A DNA stretch of 64,000 bases from assembly GCF_029360765.1 (NCBI RefSeq), contig NZ_JARKNA010000003.1, positions 186,001 through 250,000 of the forward strand, read 5' to 3'. Below the pieces are notes generated by a model, which worked only from the letters and a program-made list of their open reading frames with translations, made no database searches and had not been told where the DNA came from. The translations under genes and the position numbers were made by a program. Of the stretch, positions 52,682 to 61,987 are shown in pieces. The stretch is from Terrimonas pollutisoli (lineage in GTDB: Bacteria; Bacteroidota; Bacteroidia; Chitinophagales; Chitinophagaceae). How positions within the stretch are numbered: the first letter of the stretch is position 1; every line of letters starts with the position of its first letter.

Positions 52682-54043
52682 ATGTATACCCCTTGTCGAT
52701 TCGTTTTTATGATAGCAAAACCGGTTTTAAGCATTTTATTTTCCGGAGTCTTTTTTTATGCCTTTTCACAATCTTCCAGGAATGTTTCTCATTGGAAAAC
52801 CTGGGTGCTCAAAGACATAAACCAGGTGAGTGTTGCCGCTCCGCCGGATAAAACGCAAACACAAAAAGAGCTGGCAGAAATAAAGGATAAAATGACAAAG
52901 CAGGATGAGAAGGTATTGGGCCGGATACAGTACTGGGATGCAGGTGCTCCGTCGTACCGTTGGAATGAAATAGCTTGTCAACTCATCACTTTTGAAAATT
53001 TTAATGCTTTTACCCGTGAGCCTGCTGCCTGGATGAATATGGCCATTTACGATGCTACTGTTGCAGCCTGGAAAGCAAAATACAATTACCAGCGAAAACG
53101 TCCGGGTGAAACCAGCCCTTCGTTAAAACCGGTAATTGCAGCTCCAGCCACGCCTTCATATCCATGCGAACATTCCGTGACAGCAGCCGCGGCCGCATAT
53201 GTACTTGCTTATTTTTTTCCTGAGAAAGCTGATTCAATATTGAAACTGGCGAATGAAGCGGCGCAGTCAAGAGTTTACGCAGGGGTACAGTTTCCCAGCG
53301 ATGTGTCGGCCGGATGGAAACTTGGCGAACAAGTGGCGGCTATTGTGATTGAAGAAGCCAAAAAAGATGGATCGGATAAAGTATGGAATGGCACTATGCC
53401 CAGCGATCCGGGGCTATGGCGTGGACCTCATCCTGTTGGTATCAATGTGGCAGGCTTCAAACCTCTTGTACTGAAATCTCCTGACCAGTTCAGGCCGCCG
53501 GCACCGCCGGATTTTGCAAAGGACATGCGTGCACTTAAAGAGTTTAAAAGAAATTTTAAAACAGATGAGCAGGCCCTTCGCTGGCATGCCCTCAGCGGGC
53601 TGGATTTTTGGACGGATCTTGCCAGCAAAAAAATATTTGAGTACCGGCTCGACAGAAATACACCGGAATGTGCCCGGCTATATACGTTGCTTCATGTAGC
53701 ATTTCATGAAGCAGCCATCGTCATTATGGATGCCAAATATGCCTATTGGGGAATACGGCCTTTTCAATACGACACCACTTATACGCCATTAGTTGAAACA
53801 CCGCCTTTTCCCGGTTATCCTTCCGGTCACGCCACAGCCTCGGCTACGGCGGCCGGTATACTTTCATCTTTTTTCCCGGCCGATGCTGCCTTCTTCAGAG
53901 CCAGGGCACAGGAGTGTGCGGACTCAAGATTTTATGCAGGCATTCATTTTCAGACGGACAACGAAACCGGACTGAAGGTTGGCGCCAGTTTGGCTCAATA
54001 CATTATGGACACAAAAGGGAAAAAAGAGTATGCGGCAAAATGA
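52682..54043 (+). CDS. Vanadium haloperoxidase/PAP2-type protein with two repeated halves
   Basis: 453 residues (ATG 52709, ten codons in, is an alternative start at the signal peptide). Both halves carry the acid-phosphatase triple signature at a constant offset of 219 residues. Half 1: K133-x6-R140-P, PCEH164S, S196-R-x5-Q203-x3-D207. Half 2: K352-x6-R359-P, PSGH383, S415-R-x5-H422-x3-D426. Half 2 is intact; in half 1 the vanadate/phosphate-linked His is Gln and the SGH is CEH. Probably one active and one degenerate site; secreted. Behind an AraC gene. Confidence 0.88.
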   Translation: MYTPCRFVFMIAKPVLSILFSGVFFYAFSQSSRNVSHWKTWVLKDINQVSVAAPPDKTQTQKELAEIKDKMTKQDEKVLGRIQYWDAGAPSYRWNEIACQLITFENFNAFTREPAAWMNMAIYDATVAAWKAKYNYQRKRPGETSPSLKPVIAAPATPSYPCEHSVTAAAAAYVLAYFFPEKADSILKLANEAAQSRVYAGVQFPSDVSAGWKLGEQVAAIVIEEAKKDGSDKVWNGTMPSDPGLWRGPHPVGINVAGFKPLVLKSPDQFRPPAPPDFAKDMRALKEFKRNFKTDEQALRWHALSGLDFWTDLASKKIFEYRLDRNTPECARLYTLLHVAFHEAAIVIMDAKYAYWGIRPFQYDTTYTPLVETPPFPGYPSGHATASATAAGILSSFFPADAAFFRARAQECADSRFYAGIHFQTDNETGLKVGASLAQYIMDTKGKKEYAAK

Positions 54044-54111
54044 TTTGCCGCATTTCCAGGTTTGTGTTGCTAAAAAAAAGTAGGTTAAAACATGGTGGTA
54101 GCGGTCCTCCT

Positions 54112-54840
54112 TTAATTAGCCCGCAGTAACCCGATCGATAACTGGTTGGCGCCAGTGCCGCCTTCCAGTCCTTTTAAATAAAAAGTATAGGCATTGCCCG
54201 GCTGCAAGTCTACATACGTGAGGCTGGCAATCACTGTTTCGGTGCCGGCCAGCTTGACCTGTATGTCATGGGTTGTGGAAGTAGTGGCTGAAAATTTATT
54301 CAATACGTCATAGCCGGTGTTATCGGCCAGCATACGATTGCTCTGCACTTTTACATTATCGATATAGATATCCACAGCATCTGTGTTGGGACTGGTATGA
54401 AAGAAACGATAATACGCTTTATCGTTTGTCAACGTCGAAAAATCATCCCTGATGCGGGTGGCGCTTGCCGCGCCGCCTGCCTGCTGGTTATAAATCAGCA
54501 ACGTATAATAATTGAGCGAATCATATTGCGCCGGTGATATAGATGCAACGATGCTATCCGAGGCCGCTTTTTTAAATATTACCGCAAAAGCGCCTTTCTC
54601 TACGGCATTATAACCCGTGGTGACAGTTCCCGGAGCAAAGGCAGCATTGGACACTTTGGTATCATTAAAAAAAACATCAAGGGAAGGTGCCGTGGGTGCA
54701 AGATGCATAATTGAAACATAGGCCGTAGCAGGCTGCTGGGTGATGTTGTCAGGAGATTTTAAACATCCGGTCAATACAAGAACTGCTGCGATCATTGTAC
54801 AACTCCATCCTAAGATATTGGGTTTCATTTTTTGTGACAT
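54112..54840 (-). CDS. DUF4397 lipoprotein
   Basis: 242 residues. Lipoprotein signal with LTGC (Cys26). Two beta-rich repeats: YVSIMHLAPTAPSLDVFFNDTKVS and YYRFFHTSPNTDAVDIYIDNVKV, the DUF4397 hallmark. Envelope protein of unknown function. The frame also permits a start at Met5. Convergent with the haloperoxidase-like gene. Confidence 0.88.
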   Translation of the reverse strand: MSQKMKPNILGWSCTMIAAVLVLTGCLKSPDNITQQPATAYVSIMHLAPTAPSLDVFFNDTKVSNAAFAPGTVTTGYNAVEKGAFAVIFKKAASDSIVASISPAQYDSLNYYTLLIYNQQAGGAASATRIRDDFSTLTNDKAYYRFFHTSPNTDAVDIYIDNVKVQSNRMLADNTGYDVLNKFSATTSTTHDIQVKLAGTETVIASLTYVDLQPGNAYTFYLKGLEGGTGANQLSIGLLRAN

Positions 54841-55045
54841 TATCGTTATTGTTTATAAAATAAGGTACATCTTAAAAACAGGCGAATGACCTGCTGCGTA
54901 AAGCGGGTCAAAAATACTGTTCTTTTGTGTATTGATTATTCGCAACCCGAATGACAGCCGCTTGCCAGGTTTCGTTGCATGACCCAGCTGTTGGCAATAC
55001 TGGATTTGTCAGAAGTGAATTACACAATTCGGAAGCAATCCTTTT

Positions 55046-55199
55046 ATTCTTTGTTTTTCCGATCGAAGATACAAAAGCTGAGAGCATATTCTATAGCTCA
55101 CCTGTGTTCCGTCAGCTTGATATGCAGCTGATAGTAGCACTAAGGTGAGGATTTATTCGCCACTCCCCGCTGACGCAAAACCTCGCTGTTTCCGCAGCA
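55046..55199 (-). repeat. Cassette-end repeat R3, behind the DUF6794 unit
   Basis: Shares with R2 ATTCTTTGTT (55046-55055), AAGATACAAAAGC (55066-55078), AGCTGAT (55126-55132) and ATTCG-N5-CCCC (55155-55168). Distance from AGCTGA to the C-run is 39 bp (38 in R1, 37 in R2). It begins directly at the stop codon of the 48-residue ORF. The region 54841-55045 before it has no gene. Confidence 0.7.
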
Positions 55200-55346
55200 C
55201 TATTGTTCAATATGAAGTTGAATTATTTGGCCTTTCTTTCTCCACCGAGTTACATCAGTCCAAAGTTCAGAACCTTTTGAAATGAGTTGTTTGTTAAAGC
55301 TTAGTTGGGCTACTTCCCCTTTGTCTTTGGTAGTGGTACTTCTCAT
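55200..55346 (-). CDS. Small protein, 48 aa, behind the DUF6794 gene
   Basis: Starts MRSTTTKDKGEVAQLSFNKQ and continues with a basic, tryptophan-containing sequence (LWTDVTRWRKKGQ) to LHIEQ-stop. Too short for most gene finders. Starts 11 bp behind the DUF6794 stop, same strand, and ends exactly where R3 begins, so it is probably the second gene of that cassette. No family known. Confidence 0.6.
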   Translation of the reverse strand: MRSTTTKDKGEVAQLSFNKQLISKGSELWTDVTRWRKKGQIIQLHIEQ

Positions 55347-55357
55347 TTCTAAAATGG

Positions 55358-55939
55358 TTAGTTAAATTTTTGACTAGTAGTGTCGATGGCCTGAACGAGT
55401 GCGGTAATTTCGTAACCGCGTTGTTTTCCAAGCATATCTTTAATTATGCCATTTGATTCGAAGCGATTTGCAACAACAGTGTCACCGGTATTAAAATTAT
55501 CGGTTGGTTTTGGAGGGTTAGCTTTTAGTCGTTTGATTAAAGCAAAATATTCAGTTATTTGTCCCTCGAAGTCGATAGGTTGGTTGTTTAATTTTCTGTG
55601 ATAAGATGTAAAGATAAAATAGGTCATGTCCTCCGGATGATAGACACTATAACTGTTGAAATATTTGGAAAGCTCAGAGCCTGTCCAAAGGTTCCAGTTG
55701 TTACGAATTGACACTCCTTGCATCATGTTAAATTCCGATACCGCTTTTGCTTCGTCTTTGCTTGCAAAGTATATTTTGGCGGAGTCAGAATAAATTATAT
55801 CAAGCCTGTTTATACATTCTTCAATATTTAAAGGAATATTTTTCCAGGCCTCCTTAATTTCCCTTTTTGTTTGAGTTTGTCCAACAACATTTAAGAAAGT
55901 AACTGTCAGGCCAAATAGGATAGATAAATATTTTTGCAT
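55358..55939 (-). CDS. DUF6794 domain protein
   Basis: 193 residues with a signal peptide (first 20). Body REIKEAWKNIPLNIEECINRLDIIYSDSAK, SIRNNWNLWTGSELSKYFNSYSVYHPEDMTYFIFTSYHRKLNNQPID matches my memory of DUF6794, a small family of unknown function in Bacteroidota, often located in islands. Probably secreted or periplasmic. Accompanied by a 48-residue ORF. Confidence 0.75.
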   Translation of the reverse strand: MQKYLSILFGLTVTFLNVVGQTQTKREIKEAWKNIPLNIEECINRLDIIYSDSAKIYFASKDEAKAVSEFNMMQGVSIRNNWNLWTGSELSKYFNSYSVYHPEDMTYFIFTSYHRKLNNQPIDFEGQITEYFALIKRLKANPPKPTDNFNTGDTVVANRFESNGIIKDMLGKQRGYEITALVQAIDTTSQKFN

Positions 55940-56036
55940 GGGCGAAAAGTGTTGCAGCCAACACGTTAATTTATACTATAAGATTTGCTATTCAAAATTT
56001 CACCGTCAGCAAATAAGGGTTGTTAAAACAAATCAA

Positions 56037-58643
56037 CTACTCCTCCTCATCCATCTCCAATAACAAATTAGCTACCAGCGCCGTCCATCCCGTTTGATGC
56101 GACGCTCCCAAACCCTGGCCGGTATCACCATGAAAAAATTCATAGAACAGGTGATGTTCTTTGAAATGATCATCTGTCCAATGGGAATGATGAGGTGCAT
56201 GATATTGAAATTGTCCTTTGTCATTCTGTTCAAAAATTTTCAAGAGCCTTTTGGTCAGTTGATTGGCAATTTGTTTCAGCGTAAGCTTATTGCCTGACCG
56301 GGCCGGAAATTCAAAGGTGTAAGCATCGCCATAATAGGTATAATATTTTCGGATGGCATGAATGATCAAATAATTCAACGGAAACCAAATGGGGCCGCGC
56401 CAATTCGAATTGCCGCCAAACATGGCGCTGGAACTTTCGCCGGGTTCATACTGGATCACATAGTTGCTGCCCTGGTAGCCGAACTCATAGGGTTTATCCT
56501 GGTAGCATTTTGACAAGGATCGGATTCCATAGTCTGATAAAAACTCCGCTTCATCCAACAGGCGTTTCAACAGGTGCTCGAGCCTGTCACCGATCATAAT
56601 GGCAAAGAGATAATTGTCATCCTTATTCTTTTTTTCAATATCGGAAATGATGCGGGTCAGATCTGGCCGGGTAAGCCTGATCACCTCCAACCGGGTATTA
56701 AACTCCCGCAGGTTATCAAAAATGCTTTTGTGCATGATCTCTACGGCCAGCAAAGGAATAATGCCTATCAGCGAACGGATGCGCAATCGCTGGCTTGTTC
56801 CATTTTCAAACTGAATGGCGTCGTAATAAAAAGCATCCTGGTCATCCCATAGCGAAATATCCTTTTTGCCGATATGATGCATGGCCCAGCCGATATTCAG
56901 AAAATGCCGGAAAAATTTTGCCGCCGATTCTTCGTAGGCCTTATTATGCTGTGCCAACTCCAGCGAGATGCGCAACATATTGATGGCATACATCGCCATC
57001 CAGCTGGTAGCATCCGCTTGCTGCAATTTTCGGATGCCGGGTGGCATATGATTGCGGTCGAATACACCGATATTATCCAGGCCAAGGAAACCACCTTCAA
57101 ATATATCGGTACCGCTGGCATCTTTCCGGTTTACCCACCAGGTAAAGTTCATCAACAGTTTTTGAAAAGCTCTTTCCAAAAAGTCCCAGTCGGGAGTGCC
57201 TGTTTTTTTCTTATCCGCTTCAAACACATACCACACACTCCAGGCATGTACGGGTGGATTAACATCACTGAAATTCCATTCGTAAGCAGGAATCTGTCCA
57301 TTCGGATGCATATAATATTCCCGCAGCACGAGCAACAATTGTTGCTTCGCAAAAAATGGATCTACATGGATAAAGGTGGCTGCATGAAAGGCAAGATCCC
57401 AGGCGGCAAACCAGGGATACTCCCATTTATCGGGCATCGCAATGATATTGCGGCAGGTGAGATGTTGCCAGTCAAAATTTCGTTTCTGATGCCGGAAAGG
57501 TGGCTTCTCATGGGGTTCGCCAAACAGCCATTTAAACACGTCGAGGTAATAAAATTGTTTTGTCCATAGTAAGCCGCCGACGGAACTGCGCAATAATGAG
57601 CGATGCTGGCCCGATAATTTTTTGGGTGTTAATTTTTCGTAATAATGATTGGTTTCGATCAATCGTTTTGCAACGATTGTATCGAAATCAACCCAGGGGG
57701 CATCCAGTTCTGTTTTGCTCAGGCGAAGTTTATAGACTGCCTTTCCGCCTGCTGCTATTTCTTGCTTTAACCAAATAGCGGCTTTGGTGCCTTCTTTTTT
57801 AGGATTGATGGTATCCTCGCCGTTAACCACGTAGTTGTTGATTCCGTCTTTCACATAGGCCGCCTCATTGGGCCGGTGATACATTCGTTCGTTGTTGGTT
57901 TCGTTATCACAAAATAATTGTTCACCACCCTGGTGGTAAAAGAAAAAATTGCCGCTACGGCTTGATGTGCTTTGCAGGCAGTTGGTTGAAACCGATACAA
58001 TTTTTGGTTTACTGAACCGGCCGTTATGATTCCAGAAATTACGAAACCAAAGATGGGGGAGCACATGAATGACAGCCGGTTCCGGTCCGCGGTTATACAC
58101 CGTAATCTTCAGGAGTATATCATTGATATCATTCTTTGCATATTCGATGTAGCAATCAAAATAACGATGTTCGTTAAAGATGCCGGTGTCGAGCAATTCG
58201 TGTTCGGGACTATGGCGGCCTTTCTTGTTTTGCTGTAATAGTTCGAGATAAGGATAGGCTTTGTGCGGGTACTTGTACAAAAATTTGCAATACGAATGCG
58301 TAGGCGAAGAATCCAAATGGAAATACAATTCCTTGACATCTTCACCGTGATTGCCTTCATTATTGGTGAGTCCAAAAAGCCGTTCTTTTAAAATGGTATC
58401 ATTTCCATTCCAGAAAGCAGGAGCCAGGCATAGCACTTGATCGCTGTCGCAAAAGCCGGCAATGGCTTCCTCGCCCCAGCGGTAAGCATAGCTGCGTGCC
58501 AGATCGTGGTTCACGAAACCCCATGCATTTCCTTCTGGGCTATAATCTTCCCGGACGGTACCCCACTGTCGTTCGGACAGGTAAGGCCCCCAGCGTTTCC
58601 AGTTTTTATTATTGTCGGATTGGGAGAGGCGCACATCTTCCAT
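56037..58643 (-). CDS. GH63-type glucosidase (MGH1-like)
   Basis: 868 residues, cytosolic (no signal peptide). N-terminal beta-sandwich (WGPYLSERQWGTVREDYSPEGNAWGFVNHDLARSYAYRWGEEAIAGFCD) and a C-terminal (alpha/alpha)6 barrel: HAATFIHVDPFFAKQQLLLVLREYYMHPNGQIPAYEWNFSDVNPPVHAW, GPIWFPLNYLIIHA, GLGASHQTGWTALVANLL. Members release glucose from small alpha-glucosides such as mannosylglycerate or glucosylglycerate. Single gene with about 500 bp of gene-poor DNA upstream. Confidence 0.9.
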   Translation of the reverse strand: MEDVRLSQSDNNKNWKRWGPYLSERQWGTVREDYSPEGNAWGFVNHDLARSYAYRWGEEAIAGFCDSDQVLCLAPAFWNGNDTILKERLFGLTNNEGNHGEDVKELYFHLDSSPTHSYCKFLYKYPHKAYPYLELLQQNKKGRHSPEHELLDTGIFNEHRYFDCYIEYAKNDINDILLKITVYNRGPEPAVIHVLPHLWFRNFWNHNGRFSKPKIVSVSTNCLQSTSSRSGNFFFYHQGGEQLFCDNETNNERMYHRPNEAAYVKDGINNYVVNGEDTINPKKEGTKAAIWLKQEIAAGGKAVYKLRLSKTELDAPWVDFDTIVAKRLIETNHYYEKLTPKKLSGQHRSLLRSSVGGLLWTKQFYYLDVFKWLFGEPHEKPPFRHQKRNFDWQHLTCRNIIAMPDKWEYPWFAAWDLAFHAATFIHVDPFFAKQQLLLVLREYYMHPNGQIPAYEWNFSDVNPPVHAWSVWYVFEADKKKTGTPDWDFLERAFQKLLMNFTWWVNRKDASGTDIFEGGFLGLDNIGVFDRNHMPPGIRKLQQADATSWMAMYAINMLRISLELAQHNKAYEESAAKFFRHFLNIGWAMHHIGKKDISLWDDQDAFYYDAIQFENGTSQRLRIRSLIGIIPLLAVEIMHKSIFDNLREFNTRLEVIRLTRPDLTRIISDIEKKNKDDNYLFAIMIGDRLEHLLKRLLDEAEFLSDYGIRSLSKCYQDKPYEFGYQGSNYVIQYEPGESSSAMFGGNSNWRGPIWFPLNYLIIHAIRKYYTYYGDAYTFEFPARSGNKLTLKQIANQLTKRLLKIFEQNDKGQFQYHAPHHSHWTDDHFKEHHLFYEFFHGDTGQGLGASHQTGWTALVANLLLEMDEEE

Positions 58644-58883
58644 GCTATATACTATTGAGCCTTTAAATCATTTAATATATGGCGTGCGCAATCGTTACGA
58701 TAAATATATTGATATTCAAACAGTATAAAAAGTATAAAATTTGGTGTTCTATGTATTTGATTAGTAATTGTGTCGTGGAGCAGCCTTACGACCGGACAGT
58801 ACTTGCAATCCAATACAGAAATCCGGATAGAATTATAATTAAGATGCCAAAGGTTACAACAATTGAAATCCCCGTCTTTTGGT

Positions 58884-59021
58884 CCTGTTGTGACTTTCTT
58901 AAGTATCACAGTTGACTATTATGAATATGAAGACATGGCACATGCATGGATATTTTTAAATTTTCCTGAATCCAAAAAAGCAAAGCCACAAATCTTTGAT
59001 CTCGTTCAGCAAGATGTATAA
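58884..59021 (+). pseudogene. Esterase C-terminal remnant
   Basis: 45 codons without a start read PVVTFLSITVDYYEYEDMAHAWIFLNFPESKKAKPQ...DLVQQDV-stop, which matches the C-terminal end of alpha/beta hydrolase-3 type esterases, where EYxxMxHxW carries the catalytic His. Upstream frames are disrupted. A terminator follows the stop. It is the only feature in the 495-bp gap from 58644 to 59138. Confidence 0.65.
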
Positions 59022-59023
59022 AA

Positions 59024-59067
59024 GCGGCATTGCTGTACCTGCTACGTTAGAACCACAGTAATGCCGC
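59024..59067 (+). terminator. Terminator behind the esterase remnant
   Basis: GCGGCATTGCTGT pairs with ACAGTAATGCCGC (13 pairs with one G-T), then CTTAATG. It starts two bases after the remnant's stop, supporting that a real gene once ended here. Confidence 0.7.
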
Positions 59068-59138
59068 CTTAATGAGAATGACTGACCGGGATGTTATTTT
59101 ATCGGAACAGCATCACAGACGGAGAATTCAATAACCGT

Positions 59139-59483
59139 TCATCCGGGCTTTTGTTGGGCAAAGATTAGCGCCAGTAAAATAATGAGTGAGAAAATTGTTC
59201 CGACCGGCAAATACCAAAGTGTGAGAATACTCAGCACAATTCCAAACGGATGTGTCCAACTTTGATTGGTCCATAAGCTGTAAAGCCAAGTCAGCCAAAG
59301 TAATCCAAACACTATAAATAGCGGACCCAGCTTAAAAACGTCAATGTTAAGTTTGTAAAAAAGATTTGCCCAGGGGCCGGGTTTTTCAGGCCCGATATAT
59401 TTACCCTTAAGCAGTACAAATATTCCATCAAGCAGCATGTATGCGCCATTCAGAAGACCGAGTATTGAAATTACTATTTTCAT
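59139..59483 (-). CDS. Small membrane protein, 114 aa
   Basis: Four hydrophobic segments (VISILGLLNGAYMLLDGIFVLL; LGPLFIVFGLLWLTWLYSLW; FGIVLSILTLWYLPVG; IFSLIILLALIFA). The middle KGKYIGPEKPGPWANLFYKL is a conserved-looking loop. No known family. Behind the methyltransferase on the same strand, 93 bp away. Confidence 0.7.
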   Translation of the reverse strand: MKIVISILGLLNGAYMLLDGIFVLLKGKYIGPEKPGPWANLFYKLNIDVFKLGPLFIVFGLLWLTWLYSLWTNQSWTHPFGIVLSILTLWYLPVGTIFSLIILLALIFAQQKPG

Positions 59484-59576
59484 TTTCTATACTTATGGGA
59501 ATACCAATATAAGCAGAAAAGCGATTCGATCGCTACGACAAGCCCCCACTTGCACAAAACCCGATGGCAGCGATAA

Positions 59577-60200
59577 TTATTTTTTTCGCCCGACAAATCT
59601 TATTACCGAACCTTTCCCGTTATGAAACAGTCCTTCACTCAACTCAATTTCTTTCTCTGCTAATTCTATGATTTCATAGTTGGCAAAGTCCGACTTTAAT
59701 TCGTCAATGGAGAATAACATTGCTATCTCTTTTGGTCCGCCAACCTTTTCGTTTTTAGAGACGTAGTCGATATGCCTTTTACTAAACGCTTCAAAAATAA
59801 CTATGCCGTTCTTACGCAAATATTTGTCAAGCATCCGGTGGTATAGTGATTTACTGTGTGCCGGAAAATGTGCATAGATGAGTGCAATAGCGTCAAATTG
59901 TCCGGCGCTATAATTCAATGCTGGTAATTCGCCAACCTGGTAGTCAATCGTCACTTTGTTAGTTGCTGCAAGCCGATCGGCTTTCTTTTTACCTTCAGCG
60001 CTGATATCAAACGCTGAAACAGTCCAGCCCAATTTGGCTGCAAACACTGCATTACGTCCTTCTCCTTCTGCTGGGAAAAGTATTGTCCCAATTGCTAACT
60101 TCTCCAATTGCTCTTTTAAATAGTTGTTGGGTTGTTCGCCATACGCAAATTCGTCTTTACGATATCGCTCATCCCATCGTTCGATCCAGGGTTCATTCAT
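59577..60200 (-). CDS. Class I SAM-dependent methyltransferase
   Basis: 207 residues. Motif I is [31 protein letters not shown], similar to the tellurite/thiopurine-type methyltransferase subgroup; [16 protein letters not shown] is motif IV. N-terminus [31 protein letters not shown] is typical of this subgroup. Substrate unknown. Followed by a region with weak similarity to the cassette-end repeats. Confidence 0.9.
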   Translation of the reverse strand: MNEPWIERWDERYRKDEFAYGEQPNNYLKEQLEKLAIGTILFPAEGEGRNAVFAAKLGWTVSAFDISAEGKKKADRLAATNKVTIDYQVGELPALNYSAGQFDAIALIYAHFPAHSKSLYHRMLDKYLRKNGIVIFEAFSKRHIDYVSKNEKVGGPKEIAMLFSIDELKSDFANYEIIELAEKEIELSEGLFHNGKGSVIRFVGRKK

Positions 60201-60247
60201 GTTTTGCTGATTTATAGGCTTTATTAAATTATCGCTAGCATCCCAGA

Positions 60248-60472
60248 TTATCTTTTTTCTTTCGTTGATGAAAGCAAACGGACAATTGAATCTAAAAAAG
60301 GCACACCCACAAACACTATCCAGGGAACTAATGACAGTGTCAGCAACAAGGTCCGTTGATACAAGGGCAGGACGGATAATGCTTCACCAAATACATAAAG
60401 AAACAGCGTAATGGATGGATAGATGGCTACCCAGATTTTTAACGATGCGATTAATCTTGCTTTTGTTTTCAT
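60248..60472 (-). CDS. Small membrane protein, 74 aa
   Basis: Two hydrophobic segments ([20 protein letters not shown] and [24 protein letters not shown]) with a basic N-terminus, [12 protein letters not shown], and a charged tail. Similar small DUF2798-like membrane proteins exist, but I cannot assign it firmly. Upstream of the methyltransferase, 47 bp from its start. Confidence 0.65.
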   Translation of the reverse strand: MKTKARLIASLKIWVAIYPSITLFLYVFGEALSVLPLYQRTLLLTLSLVPWIVFVGVPFLDSIVRLLSSTKEKR

Positions 60473-60506
60473 CTGTTTATTTTTTATTGTTTTTGGCTAG
60501 TACTTG

Positions 60507-60525
60507 TCCCGAACTGGCTTCGGGA
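60507..60525. repeat. TCCCGAA-CTGGC-TTCGGGA palindrome
   Basis: Perfect 7-bp inverted repeat in the gap between the small membrane protein and the AraC gene. May be a dispersed repeat or a weak terminator. Confidence 0.5.
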
Positions 60526-60680
60526 TGGAACCTCGCAAATAATCATTCCCCTGTGGGAGAAAAAAATTATCATGCTCTGTTTCATGTTAGTTGCTTTTTT
60601 TGAACAATTGTTTTATTTGTTCGCAAAAATATCCGGAGAAGAAAGTAGTCCGATAGGACAAAAATGTAGTTGTATTGGAT

Positions 60681-61538
60681 TTATCTAAAGTTATGCCTGA
60701 ACGACTCGGGTGAATATCCCGTTTGCTTTTTGAAAAACCGGATAAAATAAGAAACATCTTCGTAACCCAGGTGATCGGCTATTTGGTTTACCTGGTTAGT
60801 TGTTGCAAGAAGATATCTTTTGGCCTCCAGGATGATATGTTCATCGATAAGTGCTGAACAGGTTTTGCCGAGTGTTGCTTTGGTAATAGCATTCAGCTGG
60901 TAAGGGGTAAGATTCAGCCTGGCAGCATATTGTGACACTTGTTTGTAATCGGCAATATGCGTCTCCAGCAGTGCTAACAATTCATCCAGGCGTTCCTGCG
61001 TGTAAGGATTAACATTATTTGGGGGGCCTTTATGATGTTGGCGAACCAGTTCGATAAATAAAATATCCAGGTTCGCTTTAATGACCTGCTGGTAGCTTTC
61101 CTGTTTGCCGGAATACTCCCGGAATATAGAAGTTAATGCAGCAAGTATCTTCCTGAGGCTATCGTCATCCGGCTGATAAAAGTTTCTGTTACCAGCCCTG
61201 CGTAATAGCTGCAGTGATGACTTATCATGCGGAGAATAGAAATCCGGCTTAAATTCCACGAGGTAGCCCGTAGTTCCTGCTTGCAGGGTGAGCTGATGTA
61301 CCTGGCCGGGACGCATCAGGAAAACAGCATTGTCACAAACTTTGTACGGTGTAAAGTCAATCTCGTGACTACCTGTTCCTTTTTTTAGGACAAGCAGGAA
61401 AAAAAAGTCATGCCTGTGAAGCTCCTGCACCATGTCTTTTCCGCCAAGCAGATCCCCCAGATCCCGGATGCTAAAGCTGCCGGAAAAAACCGGCTCTTTT
61501 TGGGTTGCCTTTATGGACCTGATGGGGATTGTTTTCAT
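60681..61538 (-). CDS. AraC-family regulator
   Basis: 285 residues. N-terminal cupin domain (LHRHDFFFLLVLKKGTGSHEIDFTPYKVCDNAVFLMRPGQVHQL) and C-terminal HTH pair (VSQYAARLNLTPYQLNAITKATLGKTCSALIDEHIILEAKRYL, VNQIADHLGYEDVSYFIRFFKKQTGYSPESFRHNF). Target not evident. Confidence 0.92.
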   Translation of the reverse strand: MKTIPIRSIKATQKEPVFSGSFSIRDLGDLLGGKDMVQELHRHDFFFLLVLKKGTGSHEIDFTPYKVCDNAVFLMRPGQVHQLTLQAGTTGYLVEFKPDFYSPHDKSSLQLLRRAGNRNFYQPDDDSLRKILAALTSIFREYSGKQESYQQVIKANLDILFIELVRQHHKGPPNNVNPYTQERLDELLALLETHIADYKQVSQYAARLNLTPYQLNAITKATLGKTCSALIDEHIILEAKRYLLATTNQVNQIADHLGYEDVSYFIRFFKKQTGYSPESFRHNFR

Positions 61539-61638
61539 TTTGATTTAATTATCGCTGTTTTAATAGAAGGAAAATTCCATGATCTTCTATAGGAGTAATT
61601 TTTGTCAGACCGTTTTGTTTCATATTCGATCTTATAAT

Positions 61639-61974
61639 CTATAGATAATCCTGCCTGATTGGTGTAAAGACATCAACAACCTGACCCGCTTCGATGATTT
61701 CAATAGAATGTTCAATATTAGCAGGAATAGAATAGGTATCTCCTTCAGACAATAAAAATTCTTCTCCCCCAAATTTCAATTTGTATTTACCCGAAATAAC
61801 ATAACCACTCTGTTCGTTCGGATGTTTATGAAAAGGAACTGAATCTGTTGCCTTATACATCATCTTTGTTACCATGGATTCTTTACCAATGGAAAGAACT
61901 ACAAAATCAACTCCTAAAAATTGTCTCGGAGTACCGTCTTCTTTTTTTACTATGTTTCTCATCTTTTTAAGCAT
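61639..61974 (-). CDS. Cupin-domain protein
   Basis: 111 residues, single double-stranded beta-helix: VPFHKHPNEQSGYVISGKYKLKFGGEEFLLSEGDTYSIPANIEHSIEII with metal-site His-x-His and a later His. A non-enzymatic or small-molecule-sensing cupin. Starts 13 bp behind the MarR-GNAT gene on the same strand, so it is probably under its operator. Confidence 0.88.
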   Translation of the reverse strand: MLKKMRNIVKKEDGTPRQFLGVDFVVLSIGKESMVTKMMYKATDSVPFHKHPNEQSGYVISGKYKLKFGGEEFLLSEGDTYSIPANIEHSIEIIEAGQVVDVFTPIRQDYL

Positions 61975-61987
61975 AAAAGTTTAAGTG

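Noticed and set aside
56574..57569. Long plus-strand frames inside the GH63 gene
   Set aside because: Antisense shadows of a well-supported 868-residue gene.
58679..58915. 78-codon plus-strand ORF over the esterase remnant
   Set aside because: Different frame from the recognisable esterase tail and no protein-like features.
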